Assembly (NCBI GenBank): GCA_977017575.1
Contig: CDRNVI010000025.1
Coordinates: 163,229-227,228 of the forward strand
Origin: Paramoeba atlantica
Lineage: Eukaryota > Discosea
Reading direction: 5' to 3'
Length of the DNA stretch: 64,000 nt
In this document: positions 1-10,496 of the stretch, piece after piece
Position numbering within the stretch: the stretch's first letter is position 1
Layout: the number at the start of each line of letters is the position of its first letter
Translations under genes and position numbers: made by a program
The notes under the pieces: model-generated
The model's database searches: none
What the model saw: only the letters and a program-made list of their open reading frames with translations
What the model was told of the DNA's origin: nothing

Positions 1-487
1 CCCAAGCCAAAAATGCTAGCAACAAATCGTTCTTCCGATGCTCGTCTTGGTGATAGCGTGGGGCATTGCGTTCGGCAGCTCCAATACTAAAGTAGCGACG
101 CAAATGAGCGTCCAATTCCACAAAACTACGATCTCGCGTCTCCGAGGGTGCCTCGATGAACATCGCGTACGTAGATAATTCAAGCGGTTCGAACGTTCCA
201 GTCTCTCGGCCTTCAACACGCTCCATCGCAGCGGAGTAAGGGTCAGTGGCGAGTTTCTCCACCCCATGTAATCGAGCATTCGTCGGAGGAAACGTAAGCT
301 CGCCAAATTTCGCATAGTCCACCAACATAGTTGTTTTCTCTTCGCCAATCTTCTTCACCACTCCCTTCCACATTTCTCCACGTGGCACTTTGTCTGAGGA
401 CCATAAAACCGCGATAGTGTCGCCAACCTGACTCTCGGCCACAAACCGTCCAATGCGAGAGTCAGATAGTGGGGGGAGGTCATTCAT
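1..487 (-). CDS. N-terminal gag-like retroelement ORF, runs off the window
   Basis: An open frame of 162 codons begins at an ATG at 487 and is still open at base 1, so the product is partial. The protein starts MNDLPPLSDSRIG. At about residues 20-70 it carries a small barrel-like module seen in many other elements here: a V-x-W strand, a W-K-G turn, a hydrophobic V-D-Y strand and an FPP loop. The part after residue 90 is acidic and basic mixed and unrecognised. Neighbouring ORFs with this module are gag-like proteins of DIRS-type elements or N termini of LINEs, so this is probably one of those. No catalytic domain lies in the visible part. The assignment as a retroelement ORF is inference from the module and the surroundings. 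Confidence 0.5.
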   Translation of the reverse strand, partial: MNDLPPLSDSRIGRFVAESQVGDTIAVLWSSDKVPRGEMWKGVVKKIGEEKTTMLVDYAKFGELTFPPTNARLHGVEKLATDPYSAAMERVEGRETGTFEPLELSTYAMFIEAPSETRDRSFVELDAHLRRYFSIGAAERNAPRYHQDEHRKNDLLLAFLAW

Positions 488-723
488 TGTGCGTTTTTTG
501 CTTTGAAAATACGGCTAGGATTACAATGAGTTACACATAATTATCCATCGTTTACTTCCATACATGTATGAATACGGTGCATTAAAACGATTTCACATTT
601 TTACATGTATTACTCAAAGAGTTCCTGCAATACTAAATATTATAAATAAATGTTATAAATAAAATAATACGGGCATTTTCTAAAATTTTCATCATGGGCT
701 GAAAAAGGACTACATGTTTTCGT

Positions 724-1320
724 ACGTCCCACTTGGGGATTAGCATCCCACACGGCGACGCGTCAACGATCCCGTTCTGTACCGAGACTCGCGAACCCCT
801 TTAGCCGTGTAGTAGAAGAAGAAACGAGTTCGCAAACTGCGGCAAGCGCACAAAATGGTGCTGTTGATCCGCGAGTCCAATCTGCCAACCAGATGCTGGA
901 AGTATTTGGTGGACTATCAAGACAACTTGAGACACTTCTGAAAGCCCAACAGGAGCAGCAGTCATTTTGGGAGCGCCGTACTACACAGTCAGATGAACGA
1001 TTAGAGGCGCTTATTCAAAACCTACGCGTCAGCCCTTTAGCTTCTGGGAACGAGCGTTCCACTCCGGTACCCACCTCTCAGACTTTGGTGAGAAACATAA
1101 CCCGAAACCCAGCGATGTCCGCGCAACCTCTTTCAGAGGACGAAGTGTAAGAGAAGGTTTTACGCATTACAGCACTACTGGAAGAAAATGAGGTTGAAAT
1201 CGAAGTAACCTGGTACCTCGAGAAAAACGGCCCACTTACCGCAATAACATGGCGAGGCAACCCAAAGGCGGGAGGCCCTGACGAGGGCGAAAAAATACCA
1301 TTTATGAATAATTTTTTTCA
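724..1320 (+). pseudogene. Gag-like fossil of a DIRS-type element
   Basis: This plus-strand coding remnant has a glutamine-rich, probably coiled-coil stretch (about 890-1010) followed by a region resembling the DIRS gag-like protein encoded at 6077-7369. The shared segment carries leucine-rich and V-E-I-E-V-T-W residues that match the start of the barrel-like module. The fossil is broken and incomplete, with no RT or recombinase attached. It is one of the few plus-strand pieces in the window. The next 170 bases (1321-1490) are AT-rich and I see no gene in them. It looks older than the long open elements nearby. Confidence 0.45.
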
Positions 1321-1508
1321 TATGAATACGATCTCCATGCGAAGCGATCGAAACATGTTAGAACCCAATAAGTAAAACCTATAAATTTACGATTTTGTAT
1401 GTTGGAGATAATACCTCCTTACACTAAATGGTAAGATTTTCTTGACAAAGAAACTCGCGAAATGCAAAATTTTTTGTTGAATTATAACGTTATAACGCTT
1501 TAGAACGT

Positions 1509-2970
1509 TGTTGTTTCTTAATTTAAAAGAGATACATGGCCATGCCTGTCGCTCTCGTTCCCATGGCGTGAGGGTTCATCTGCTATGTTTTTCTCGGAGC
1601 AAATCCAACGGACCTCCTTGAGATAACCCGGTAGGAAAAACACCTGGTATAACCGGCGTAGCCACTCCATAATTAGCGGGGGTCCTGCCTTCCATTTGGA
1701 CAGCCATGCCACAACGTTCTTATTATCTGATATCAGTGTACAAGCCTTGATTTTTCTTTCCTTTACCAGTTTTAAGCCCATCTCTGCTGCGAATAGCTCC
1801 TTATATGCAATAGGCTTATCTCTGAGCCAGGCCGCAAAATTTCCAGAGCGATACTGAAGACTGCCGCCCTGCAGCCATGCTAGTCCCCACCCCTTCTCGG
1901 AAGCATCACAATACAATTCAAAGGCACTGGTTTTTCCCCTCTCCAATTTTCTAGGGGTGTTTGCCTCCACTCTATCGATTAGCGCAATAAGGCTTGAGAT
2001 GAATTTCTGGGACATCTGGCATGGTAAATCCCATAAGACTGGCTTAGCTGCCAATCTGCGTGCTCTCCCCTTCAGCCAATACATCACAGTTGGAAATTCG
2101 CATTGAGTAATACCTAACACTCTAGTTGCCCAGAACAGAGTCCCCAACACTTTCCAGATTAGACGGTGCGTCGGCAAGCGATGCTGTTGCGCTAGTAACT
2201 TGAATGCCTCACGTAAGTGTTTTAATTTATCAATAAACTGAACCGGCAGTGAGAGTTTCTTTTCCTCTAGATTTACCTCAATGCCTAATACCGTTCCCTT
2301 ACTGGTGGGCTTCGTGGTGACCGCAATTTCGGCGCCAACCTGCTTCGCACGTTGCAAAGTTTGGCTCAGGTCATCCTCTACATCCTCCTGGCTGGTTCCA
2401 AAACGGTAACAATTGTCGATAAAAGTCAGTGGATGTGAATTACTAACCGGAAGGTTGTGGATCAAGCTTGTAGCCGCATGACCAATTTTTTACCGAAGAA
2501 TGCCATCCCATGGGCAATGTGGCCCAACCATATGTCCTTCCCTTAATGCGAACGGCCAAGTAGGGCAGAACATCTTCTGGAAGCCCAAACTGATGGTACC
2601 AATTTCTTCCATCCGTCTCCCCGAAGAATTTGTTTTCCAGGACCGCCTTTTCAATATCCTGCAAGCTCGCTAACGTTAAAGGGCCTGGGACTATAGATTG
2701 TATCTCGTTGAGAGGAATCGCATTCAAGATCACACGCATGGTTTTCTTCTTCGGCTTGGGAATCAAAAATGCTGTCATCCATATTTTTGCGGTTCTCCGT
2801 GGGATTCTCTTTATTACCCCGGACCTCACCATCTCCTCCACGAAAGGTTCCAGCCTCTTCGATTCACCGCGATAACGAGGATCGTAATCCTTCCTCAACA
2901 AGCCCTTAAACTTATTCGCGTCCTGCACGAAACCGAATATTTTCTTTTCTTCTCTCACATCGCTTCCAGT
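1509..2970 (-). mobile_element. RT/RNase H fossil of a DIRS-like or other LTR-kin element
   Basis: The minus strand encodes a reverse transcriptase palm (about 2480-2900: residues such as VILNAIPLNE and TLPMGWHSS) followed by connection and RNase H-like regions (about 1530-2440: FELYCDASEKGWGLAW, then LISDNKNVVAWL and KNIADEPSRHG). The order RT then RNase H, and the RNase H style, fit tyrosine-recombinase retroelements or related LTR kin rather than LINEs. No gag or recombinase is attached. The upstream side stops at an A-tract (T-run at 2984-3003 on the plus strand). The element is broken, with few breaks, and is a partial copy of moderate age. Confidence 0.6.
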
Positions 2971-3062
2971 TAATAATCAAATCTTTTTTTTTTTTTTTTT
3001 TTTTGGGTTGCTGTTCGTCTGTTGTAGGTGTAGATTTCGTGAATACGTTTTTTTTTTTTTTT

Positions 3063-3238
3063 GTAAGACCCCTGTCATTGCATTCTGCCACAATGACGGA
3101 TCAGAGATAAGGCTTATATAAGGCTTGCGCGACTTTGCAAGCTGTGTAATATTTCGTATTATGATATAAAAACCAATGAGCTGATTTATAGACTGAATTC
3201 CTGCGTAGCGCCTTCTTCGTTTAGGTATTTCCGAAGGT
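3063..3238 (-). mobile_element. 5'-truncated tail of a family A RLE LINE
   Basis: This segment is almost identical to 12466-12645, the last codons and 3' untranslated region of a family A LINE, so it is a dead-on-arrival copy. On the minus strand it ends in an A-tract (T-run at about 3047-3062). A second T-run lies at 2984-3003 with about 45 bases between. The 3' region carries the hairpin GCTTGC...GCAAGC (3123-3128 with 3137-3142). Beyond it, 3239-3333 shows no gene and leads into the 3' end of the DIRS-like element. Its near identity to the other copy implies recent movement. Confidence 0.75.
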
Positions 3239-3333
3239 GGGAATATGATCTTTGTTGCTATTACAATAGATTTCAAAATATCTGCATAATCATCGAGTAT
3301 GATGCGCGCTGTCTAAACTAAAAACACCATGAA

Positions 3334-5940
3334 CTAACGACTGGGAAGTCTGCACCCTCCCCGTCGCCAGTCTCCCTTGGACACAATAACCATACCGTCC
3401 TTTCGCCAAGTTCCGTAGCGGTTCCTGCTCCAAGGGTCAGCTAAGTTCGCATTCGTTTCAACATAGTGTGCCGCTATTTTTATTCCTCGGATGTTGATGA
3501 AATTTAAAATTCGAATAAGAACTGTGGATATATTATATGAATCCGACCACTGCTTTGCAATCGCGTATTTGACACTCGTATTGTCCACACATAATCGAAT
3601 GTTTTTCCAACGTGCCCAATGATCTTTAAAAGTAATCAAAGCCTTTTCAGTGGCTGTAGCCTCTGCATAATTGATTTCCATATCCGATTCCCAAGGTGCA
3701 CCACCACCATAAACGGCTCCATCCGGACAAATGAGAACAGCACCCCATCCGTCTAGCGATGCATCAGTGAACAGCACTGCCTCAGGTATATCAATTCTCC
3801 TAGGCTGATGTTGCCATTTGTTCAACCGAATTTCTTGTATCCATTTCTTAAGAAGATGGCAAACAGTTGGGGGCATGTTAATGTGATCCGTATCTCGAAT
3901 TTTGCCCTTGTTCAGCTTGCTAACTTGTCGGCGGACAAATTTTATTGTCCAATAATACTTGGGTATCAAGACTTGTAGAATTCCAGATGCGTACAATAGG
4001 CGTGCACATAGAGATTCCAATTGGTGCATTGGCATTACATCAGGAATGTCATGTGGAATTTTGTTCACGAACAGTTCAGCGAGTCTGAAGCACTGAGTAT
4101 CATGATCATAGCTTACACCCAAAAAGTCATACTTTGGGCCACAATATGACTCTTCTTCCTTGAAGGTAGCGTTTAATTTTTTTGCCCGAGTTTCCAACCA
4201 ATTTTCATATAATTTGCATTGATGTTGAGCTCCAGTGTAACGTATTCCGTCGATATAGATATCTATATTGCCATTCTTCAGTGAACTTTCTGTCATGATA
4301 GAGTCTTTCGTATATTTCGGATCACCTGCTACCACTCCTGTTAAAATTTGCTGTATTTCAGGGGCGCAACAATGGCCCATCGGCATGCGAGTTAGTTGAT
4401 ATGTAGCGTCTCCATACCGAAAACGATAGAAACACTTAGAATGTTGTGGTAACGCAACCTGATAAAAACTTGATTTTAAATCTCTCTTTACTGCACATGG
4501 TGAACGAACACTTTCAGCGTATGATCCCGGTTGATCTATTGGAACGTGGGCTACGTAAGTATTTTGCAAAATAGCGTTTTGATGCTTGGGCCAACATATA
4601 AAACGGCGTCTTTTTACTCCGTTCCTCTCTTCGACCACGGTAGATGGTAATACCTTGCCTTTCGTAGGATTGCTTCGTAACTCTACATAACTGACACGCT
4701 CGATGATGCCATTTTCAGATAGCTGCTTAATATCTGTATGCGATAAGGATCCGTTGGAGCGAGGTAGAATTCCAATATTATTCAAAATAGGGAAATGTGG
4801 CATCGTTATGTTTTTCCATACGTCTGTAAACCTTGTTCCCACTTCAGGCTTCATATGTTGTATTGCCGTTGAAAGGTCAATTGGTTGCACTTTGGGGGCG
4901 TGTAACGGGATGTTGAATTGTTCTGGAGTAGCCATACTAGATTTCCGAATTGTGCGTGTCCAGATAACTTTTTTCCTAGGCGCAACGTCTTTCTGCTGTG
5001 TATCCCAATACGACATTAAGTTCTTCTTGCTGTTTAAAGGAAACGTGTCACCCATTGTGTTCCTAAGGCGCGTGCCGTCGTTTCCGATCTTCCGGAGTAT
5101 CGGAGTAGAGTGGTTACGTTCTTGTGGTTTGCGAGGTTCATTACTTCTTCCAATGTTAGTTTCTTCAGTGCCACTTGTTTCATCAGGGAGTGCACGGCTC
5201 CGTGCTTCATCGAATGTGAGGAATACCCCGGACCCAGATGCTTTCTGAGAAAACTCGCTACCTTTTGAGTGCTTGCCTGAGAGATTTTTTGATTGGGTTT
5301 CAATTTGCGAAGATGGGTGTATATCAGATGGGTATACGCACCTTCGATTACCACAAAACAATCTGGGCGAAAAGGTTGCATCTTTGTAGTTTTTGTTTTG
5401 TTTCCCATATGTAGAACAATGCTTGTAGGGTTCAGGTGAATTACATCCTTTCTTTGTAACTTGCAAATATCGCCTATTCGGGAGGCTGTCTTGTACGCCA
5501 ACAGAACAGCTATGAACATGTCTGTGGGCATCAGTCGGCTCAACTCGTTTATGTGATATTTGTTTACAGGTTTCGCTTGATGAGTCGGAATAGTGGCTCC
5601 CGTGCGTAAAAGAGTGTTGCAATACATCCTTATAAGTTCGAAATTTTGTCCGGAGGCTTTCAGAAGGGCTTGCAAGTGCTTCCCGTATGTTAGCTTTGTC
5701 TGGTTTGTTAGTCATTTGATTGAGAAATTCGATTGCTCCATCGCTGCAAAACTGAAATCTTTTCTCTTCCATTCGTCTTAAAAGGCGGGCTCTTGTTTTC
5801 CATGTGTTGACACTCCACATTTTCCGAAGGCAATTTCTGGTTATTGGCTGGATTATTCCTAAGAAATTCATTACATAATCTTCCTCCCTGATGTCGGAAT
5901 TCTTCTTTTGTTGGCAGTTTATCTTGTTCTGACTTGTCAC
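3334..5940 (-). CDS. RT/RNase H frame of the DIRS/VIPER-like element
   Basis: The recognisable part is about 3334-4990. RT regions appear in order: VKRRRFICWPKHQN, the SPCAVKRDLKSSFYQVALP strand, RMPMGHCCAPEIQQ and DIYIDGIRYTG. A connection domain follows, then RNase H-like residues: AVLFTDASLDGWGAVL, an E in NYAEATATEKAL, RLCVDNTSVKYAI and NLADPWSRNRYG near the end. The upstream part of this frame (5000-5940) runs opposite the recombinase frame and has no recognisable domain, so it is probably not translated as such. The sister element at 20.5-22.2 kb has the same order and similar motifs. Confidence 0.7.
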   Translation of the reverse strand: MTSQNKINCQQKKNSDIREEDYVMNFLGIIQPITRNCLRKMWSVNTWKTRARLLRRMEEKRFQFCSDGAIEFLNQMTNKPDKANIREALASPSESLRTKFRTYKDVLQHSFTHGSHYSDSSSETCKQISHKRVEPTDAHRHVHSCSVGVQDSLPNRRYLQVTKKGCNSPEPYKHCSTYGKQNKNYKDATFSPRLFCGNRRCVYPSDIHPSSQIETQSKNLSGKHSKGSEFSQKASGSGVFLTFDEARSRALPDETSGTEETNIGRSNEPRKPQERNHSTPILRKIGNDGTRLRNTMGDTFPLNSKKNLMSYWDTQQKDVAPRKKVIWTRTIRKSSMATPEQFNIPLHAPKVQPIDLSTAIQHMKPEVGTRFTDVWKNITMPHFPILNNIGILPRSNGSLSHTDIKQLSENGIIERVSYVELRSNPTKGKVLPSTVVEERNGVKRRRFICWPKHQNAILQNTYVAHVPIDQPGSYAESVRSPCAVKRDLKSSFYQVALPQHSKCFYRFRYGDATYQLTRMPMGHCCAPEIQQILTGVVAGDPKYTKDSIMTESSLKNGNIDIYIDGIRYTGAQHQCKLYENWLETRAKKLNATFKEEESYCGPKYDFLGVSYDHDTQCFRLAELFVNKIPHDIPDVMPMHQLESLCARLLYASGILQVLIPKYYWTIKFVRRQVSKLNKGKIRDTDHINMPPTVCHLLKKWIQEIRLNKWQHQPRRIDIPEAVLFTDASLDGWGAVLICPDGAVYGGGAPWESDMEINYAEATATEKALITFKDHWARWKNIRLCVDNTSVKYAIAKQWSDSYNISTVLIRILNFINIRGIKIAAHYVETNANLADPWSRNRYGTWRKDGMVIVSKGDWRRGGCRLPSR

Positions 5941-6037
5941 TCTTTGTTTGGGGCAGATTTACTGATTTTGAATTTTGTTTTGTAATTTTTAGTTCCATCA
6001 AATTTTTCGTTCTGTATTCCCTTTTTGAAAGTATCAT
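5034..6037 (-). CDS. Tyrosine recombinase region of the DIRS/VIPER-like element
   Basis: The C-terminal half (5034-5675) shows the tyrosine recombinase catalytic pattern: Arg in TASRIGD, His and basic residue in HSMKHGA, His in LANHKN and the Tyr in LLRYSGR. These enzymes integrate a circular DNA intermediate by strand exchange, which is how DIRS-type elements insert without target duplication. The part nearer 6037 would be the core-binding region. The coding region overlaps the RT/RNase H frame, as the family is known to do. It lies between the gag-like ORF and the RT. Confidence 0.7.
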
Positions 6038-6076
6038 GTTCGACTGACTTTTTGCACGGGGGCAGACTCCTGTGAG

Positions 6077-7369
6077 TCAATTGCTCCGGCCAGTGGACCC
6101 CCGTCCGTAGAAAACCGGGTTTAAGCCCCCCCGATTTACTGCCCTGAAATTCCGTGAATAAGGCCGTTGAATGTCCCTACCATAGTGATTTTTTTGATTA
6201 GTTTCGGTTTGTGAATATGTTGCGGAAACATTCTGTTGTCCTGATCGGTATCCCCGCATTGGCGTGAAACCTCGTCCTCTGCCCCGGTTATAATTTACGC
6301 TTGTATTGATCAAATTCCCCAAGACGTCATCTGAATTTCGGTGGGCATTATAATGAGATTGCACATAACTAGTATCGGAGCCCTTTAATGACCCCAGTTT
6401 AATGCGTAAACGATCAAGTGTCAACTGTCCAACTTCAAAATGTTTTTCTGAATCTTCAGCTTCATTCTGGCGATCTGCTGTTGCTCGCATCCATTGTTTT
6501 AATAATTCCCACAGAAATTTCAATTCTTCATTCAGATAAATTGGCATTTGCAATGCTTCTTTCAGCCGATTTTCCAAAATATCTAGAGAGAACGGTTCAC
6601 CAGAGTTTAGTATTCCAGACCAGGTTCGTACTTTCTGCCATTTAAATGAACTCTCTTCGAATTGACCACGAAGTTCGGATCCTGAGATATCTGAAGTTTC
6701 CTCATCTTTCGGAACCTTAGATACGATCTTAATATTGTTGTACATGACACCTTCCTCAGGTAAAGCGTACAGGCCCTGGCCATAGTCGACTTGTAAAAAG
6801 GGTTTTCCATTTTCATCAATTCCGGGATAGGCTATTCCTTTCCACACTTGCAAAGCACTTGGACCTAATTCTTCATAGTACCACGAAACATCCAGCTCGA
6901 CGGTGTACTTGTCTAGAAGAGAAGTAACTTTGCAAATAACTTTTTTCAACTCGTCGGGGCTCATACAATGATTCGGGTTCACTTGTTCGTGGTGGCGCAC
7001 TTCACTAGTACCCGCATCAGAGGTTCCTATGCTTGACCCTTTTTGATTCTGACGGTCGTTCAACCTTTGGGTCACTTCCATCGTCATGGAGCGCAATATC
7101 TTCATTTCATTCCGTACTTCCGCATCACGTTTTCCAAACTCTTTTTGGAGATTTTCTTGCGCAGTTGAAACTTTCTTTACGTCCGTACGAAATTCGGAAA
7201 TCTGCTGTAATATTATCTGTAAAGTTTGATTAATGTTCGAATCTTCCCCCGTACCCACAGTAACGCTATCTCCACCACAAGGCTGAACCATAACAGGTTC
7301 TTCAGAGAGCGGGCCCGACTCAGGTGCAGCTTGAGACGAATCCGCCAGTTGAGAACGTGTTGAAACCAT
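6077..7369 (-). CDS. Gag-like protein of the DIRS/VIPER-like element
   Basis: The ORF has 430 codons from an ATG at 7369 and begins MVSTRSQLADSS. A predicted coiled coil covers about residues 45-105 (heptad-like leucines and charged residues). Residues about 150-205 hold the barrel-like module: V-S-W-Y-Y, a V-W-K-G turn, V-D-Y and A-L-P. The C terminus is rich in Arg-Gly (GRGRGF and related), which suggests RNA binding in place of a zinc knuckle. The protein would package or chaperone the element RNA. It lies directly upstream of the recombinase region. The gag role is inferred from position and composition; no family match is claimed. Confidence 0.65.
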   Translation of the reverse strand: MVSTRSQLADSSQAAPESGPLSEEPVMVQPCGGDSVTVGTGEDSNINQTLQIILQQISEFRTDVKKVSTAQENLQKEFGKRDAEVRNEMKILRSMTMEVTQRLNDRQNQKGSSIGTSDAGTSEVRHHEQVNPNHCMSPDELKKVICKVTSLLDKYTVELDVSWYYEELGPSALQVWKGIAYPGIDENGKPFLQVDYGQGLYALPEEGVMYNNIKIVSKVPKDEETSDISGSELRGQFEESSFKWQKVRTWSGILNSGEPFSLDILENRLKEALQMPIYLNEELKFLWELLKQWMRATADRQNEAEDSEKHFEVGQLTLDRLRIKLGSLKGSDTSYVQSHYNAHRNSDDVLGNLINTSVNYNRGRGRGFTPMRGYRSGQQNVSATYSQTETNQKNHYGRDIQRPYSRNFRAVNRGGLNPVFYGRGSTGRSN

Positions 7370-7492
7370 AAAATTTTTAAACTATGAGTAGTGAAAAAAG
7401 GCCAATCTCAATCAATTGAATTTTTAAATTATGACTGTCTCCAAAATAACCTTCTATGTACATTTTCTCATTCGATACAATGGTCTTCAAAA

Positions 7493-10459
7493 TTACTTTC
7501 GCATGCTTTCAATGTGGGAGTGCTTGCGCGTACAGTTCATTCCTGAGCACCGGGAGCATCCTGCGACGTGGGAAATGATACTGGAAGGCGACTCTTGACT
7601 GCAGCAGCCCGGACAAGTAATCTTAGCGGGTGCTTTCGAAAGACCGATTCCCAAGCGCATCATAAGCGTGTAGCGAAAAAGGTATGGATTTATATAATTA
7701 CTAGTGCTCTCGAGATGAAGATTTGCTTCTTTCGTGCGCTTCAAGATGTGTTCTATTCGACCGTTTTTCTTCAACTCTGCCAGTTGTTTCTCGTGCTCAG
7801 TGGTCATTTTCTTCTTCAGTAGCTTTTGAGCAATTTCTCCGCGACTCTGAGCCTTCGCGCTTGTTTTGTTCCCGCCTGTAAGATCTACCGGAGCGTAAGT
7901 GGGTTGAAAGTGCTCATCAATAGATGTTTGGGCGGATTCAAAAAAGAACTTTTGCTTGAGAACGGAGGAAATCAGACCTAAGCCACCAAGCTTTTGTGGG
8001 AGTGCTGCAAGTTGAAAGGCGGTTTCATCGGCGCCGCACCATTTTTCAACAACCTTGTGAACTTGTTTCTCAAATGCTTCTGCAAGTCGTCGGGTAGCAT
8101 GGGGTCGATGTACCCTTAAATGATAGTCTTGCCGGGGGATCATACATCGTCGTAGAATGGCCAGAGATAGGTTATTAGGTCCCATGAGCAGGAGGCGACG
8201 AAAGAGGCATTGGTGTTTGCTCATTTTCTTGATAAGTAGGTCCTCCACAATCTCATCTCCGCCAATATAAGCCCCGAGAATTTTTAGTGTATCTGTGCGG
8301 AAATTGACGCCTAACCCCTCCAATGAAGATTCGCCAGTGCATGGGGTGTCTTTCTGAAACCATTCACACTTTTCAAACTTAACTTGAAGGTTAATCTCTC
8401 CGGTGATTTCCCGTAGGTGCAGGAACGCTGCCTCGAGCGATTTCACATTTTTGGAGCTTAGAGTCACGTCGTCTTGATATGCTCGAATATTGACATCGGG
8501 ATAGAGGCCGGCAACTTCACGAAGTGGTCCCTGTAAAAGCGCGCAGAAATACATCGAAGATAGAGCAGACCCTTGACGAATTCCAGAGGTGCTGTCGATG
8601 GTTGCGAAAAGGGAGTTATGCGCAAAGAAAAGTAGCTCGGAAGGAAGCCCATACTCTAGAAAGAAAAGCCGCATAAAGGGTTTGAAAATCGGATTCTCGG
8701 TCAGTGACTTTGCAATGGCATCGCGATGTGGCGTGTTATATGCGTTGCTAAAATCCACCGTCAGCAGTGCATGTCCCTCGTCGTATTCTCGCAACAACTC
8801 ATGAATAATGGACTCACACGCATTTTTATGGAGCACTCCTCGTTGGATAGGCGCAAAGAAACCCTTTAGATTAGATTCGTGTCGCTGAAGCAAGATCGAT
8901 CCGCATATTTTCAAAATGGTGTCACCCATGGCTACCGGTCGTATTCCATTTTGTGGCTTCGGGAGGGCAATTATTCTACATCGTGTGAGTCGCTTTCGAA
9001 CGCTAAAAGGAATCTCACCGTTGATGACATCACGGATCATGTGGCATAATGAAAGGCACGCTTCATCGTCATCGGCGAGCAACCGCACCATGCTTTCACT
9101 TAATCCACTCGGCCCTGGAGAGGCTCCCTTTGCCAATCTTTCGACTGCTAGGCGGAATTCCGATTGTTCGACAACAGCAATCCTAGGAAAATCAGCTATA
9201 GGGATGTCAATGGCGGGGCCTTCTGGATGAAGCTCTTTGAGTTTCCGAACTTTTTCCTCGGCTGTCAGCGGGGAATCTCGATAAATGTTGTCGAGAATGC
9301 GGACCGCTTTACCAGTATTCCCAGCTCGCGCCGTGTTTAAAGCATTGCGAATCGAGCGTTTGTCTATTTGTAGTTCTTCACGTTCTTCAGGGGTGAGGGA
9401 GTTATCCGCGTCAAGATGCTCCATCTTTCTGACATGGCCTACAGTTGTGGTTCGTCTAGCTAAGGTGCGAACTGAAGCCAAGGAGTCTCGAGGGGCGTTG
9501 AGGAATTTGTGCCATATTGCTTCCTTTTCAGAGTCGAGCTTTGCATTTGAGTAACCGCGGATGATGGCACGAAAGATAGCCACCACATGGACTGAGAAAG
9601 ATGGATCAATTCGCGCCATATGTGGCAGAGGTTCGAGATCACTTTGACCATCTTCAGATGAAATTTTAGATGCTTCTTCTTCAAAGTTCTTTGCCTGCAC
9701 CTCAACTTTAACAAGTTTAGTCGCCCGAAGACTACAAATTTTGATTTTGCTAGATTGGGGAAGATAAAGAAAACCTTTGGGGCCGTCGTTCCCAGGAGCT
9801 GGCTCATAGGAAATCTTAATTTTCACCTGCCCTTGTCTTGCGGATCGTCCAACTACCGTTCCTTTTGATTTGTATGTCGTAGAGCTTTGTCGAAAACCCC
9901 ATTCCATCACGCATTCCGTACCTTTTCCCCAATGTGCTACAACTTTGTGAACATGATCTGCTGCTTTAAAGTTGTTGCTGTTCGTCCCCATCAGTCGCTC
10001 CACCTCGCTTTCGCTATCCAGTGACATGGTGTCGTCGACTCCAGCGACATCGTGATCGTAGTCCGAGTCGTCATTTTCCATTTTGTTCCCGTTCGGAATA
10101 TTGTCTGCTGCCGGATGCTGCGCTGAAGTTTTACAATCAATGGTGGATTTGATCGCGCGATCCAAATTAAATCTCTGCGAAGTAATTTTAATGATGTTTT
10201 TATTGTCGGCTTGAGATGGAGTTTTGTTTTGTTCGTCCAGTGTCATCCCGTGATCGACCCAATTTTTCGACAGGGGCGTAGACCCAATGATGCGGATGCG
10301 TGGGGTCTTCTTAGGTTTCTCCGACGCCGAAGCCATACTCTTCACCTCGTTGTTCTCATTGTTGTTCTGCTCTTGTTTTCGTAATTTTACCGTCAATCTA
10401 CATGATTTCACACCGAAGCCTTTCGACGTCTGAGAAGTTCCACGGGCAAGGCGTGCCAT
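7493..10459 (-). CDS. Family A RLE LINE polyprotein, C-terminally truncated
   Basis: The ORF starts at an ATG at 10459 (MARLARGTSQ), 37 nt after a complete spliced-leader-like sequence. A basic, low-complexity N terminus contains KKTPRIRIIGS. The barrel-like module (ECVMEWGF, KSKGTVVGR, KIKISYEP, GFLYLP) lies at about residues 185-265. The reverse transcriptase follows: GASPGPSGLSESM, motif A VDFSNAYNTP, motif B GIRQGSALSS, and catalytic AYQDDVTLSS at about residue 665. The cysteine/histidine motif CPGC...HVAGC that opens the RLE domain is present, but the ORF ends soon after RKHSHI, so the nuclease core and 3' UTR are missing. It abuts the 5' side of the DIRS-like element. The closest relatives are at 49842-53381 and 46206-49273. 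Confidence 0.85.
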   Translation of the reverse strand: MARLARGTSQTSKGFGVKSCRLTVKLRKQEQNNNENNEVKSMASASEKPKKTPRIRIIGSTPLSKNWVDHGMTLDEQNKTPSQADNKNIIKITSQRFNLDRAIKSTIDCKTSAQHPAADNIPNGNKMENDDSDYDHDVAGVDDTMSLDSESEVERLMGTNSNNFKAADHVHKVVAHWGKGTECVMEWGFRQSSTTYKSKGTVVGRSARQGQVKIKISYEPAPGNDGPKGFLYLPQSSKIKICSLRATKLVKVEVQAKNFEEEASKISSEDGQSDLEPLPHMARIDPSFSVHVVAIFRAIIRGYSNAKLDSEKEAIWHKFLNAPRDSLASVRTLARRTTTVGHVRKMEHLDADNSLTPEEREELQIDKRSIRNALNTARAGNTGKAVRILDNIYRDSPLTAEEKVRKLKELHPEGPAIDIPIADFPRIAVVEQSEFRLAVERLAKGASPGPSGLSESMVRLLADDDEACLSLCHMIRDVINGEIPFSVRKRLTRCRIIALPKPQNGIRPVAMGDTILKICGSILLQRHESNLKGFFAPIQRGVLHKNACESIIHELLREYDEGHALLTVDFSNAYNTPHRDAIAKSLTENPIFKPFMRLFFLEYGLPSELLFFAHNSLFATIDSTSGIRQGSALSSMYFCALLQGPLREVAGLYPDVNIRAYQDDVTLSSKNVKSLEAAFLHLREITGEINLQVKFEKCEWFQKDTPCTGESSLEGLGVNFRTDTLKILGAYIGGDEIVEDLLIKKMSKHQCLFRRLLLMGPNNLSLAILRRCMIPRQDYHLRVHRPHATRRLAEAFEKQVHKVVEKWCGADETAFQLAALPQKLGGLGLISSVLKQKFFFESAQTSIDEHFQPTYAPVDLTGGNKTSAKAQSRGEIAQKLLKKKMTTEHEKQLAELKKNGRIEHILKRTKEANLHLESTSNYINPYLFRYTLMMRLGIGLSKAPAKITCPGCCSQESPSSIISHVAGCSRCSGMNCTRKHSHIESMRK

Positions 10460-10496
10460 GAAGCGATTAAAAAAGAGTAGAAAAAGAAAAATAATT

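Larger units (their letters stand above)
3300..7420 (-). mobile_element. DIRS/VIPER-like tyrosine-recombinase retroelement, nearly whole
   Basis: In minus-strand order the element holds a gag-like ORF (6077-7369), a tyrosine recombinase region (about 5034-6000) and an RT/RNase H frame (3334-5940) that overlaps the recombinase in another frame. Overlap of recombinase and RT frames is a hallmark of DIRS, Ngaro and trypanosome VIPER elements. It has no integrase and I see no LTR of retroviral type. It looks close to whole, with at most one or two breaks, and is probably young. Its ends are not sharply defined: a weakly similar A-rich segment occurs near 3255-3290 and 7470-7505. It abuts a LINE that lacks its own 3' end. 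Confidence 0.75.
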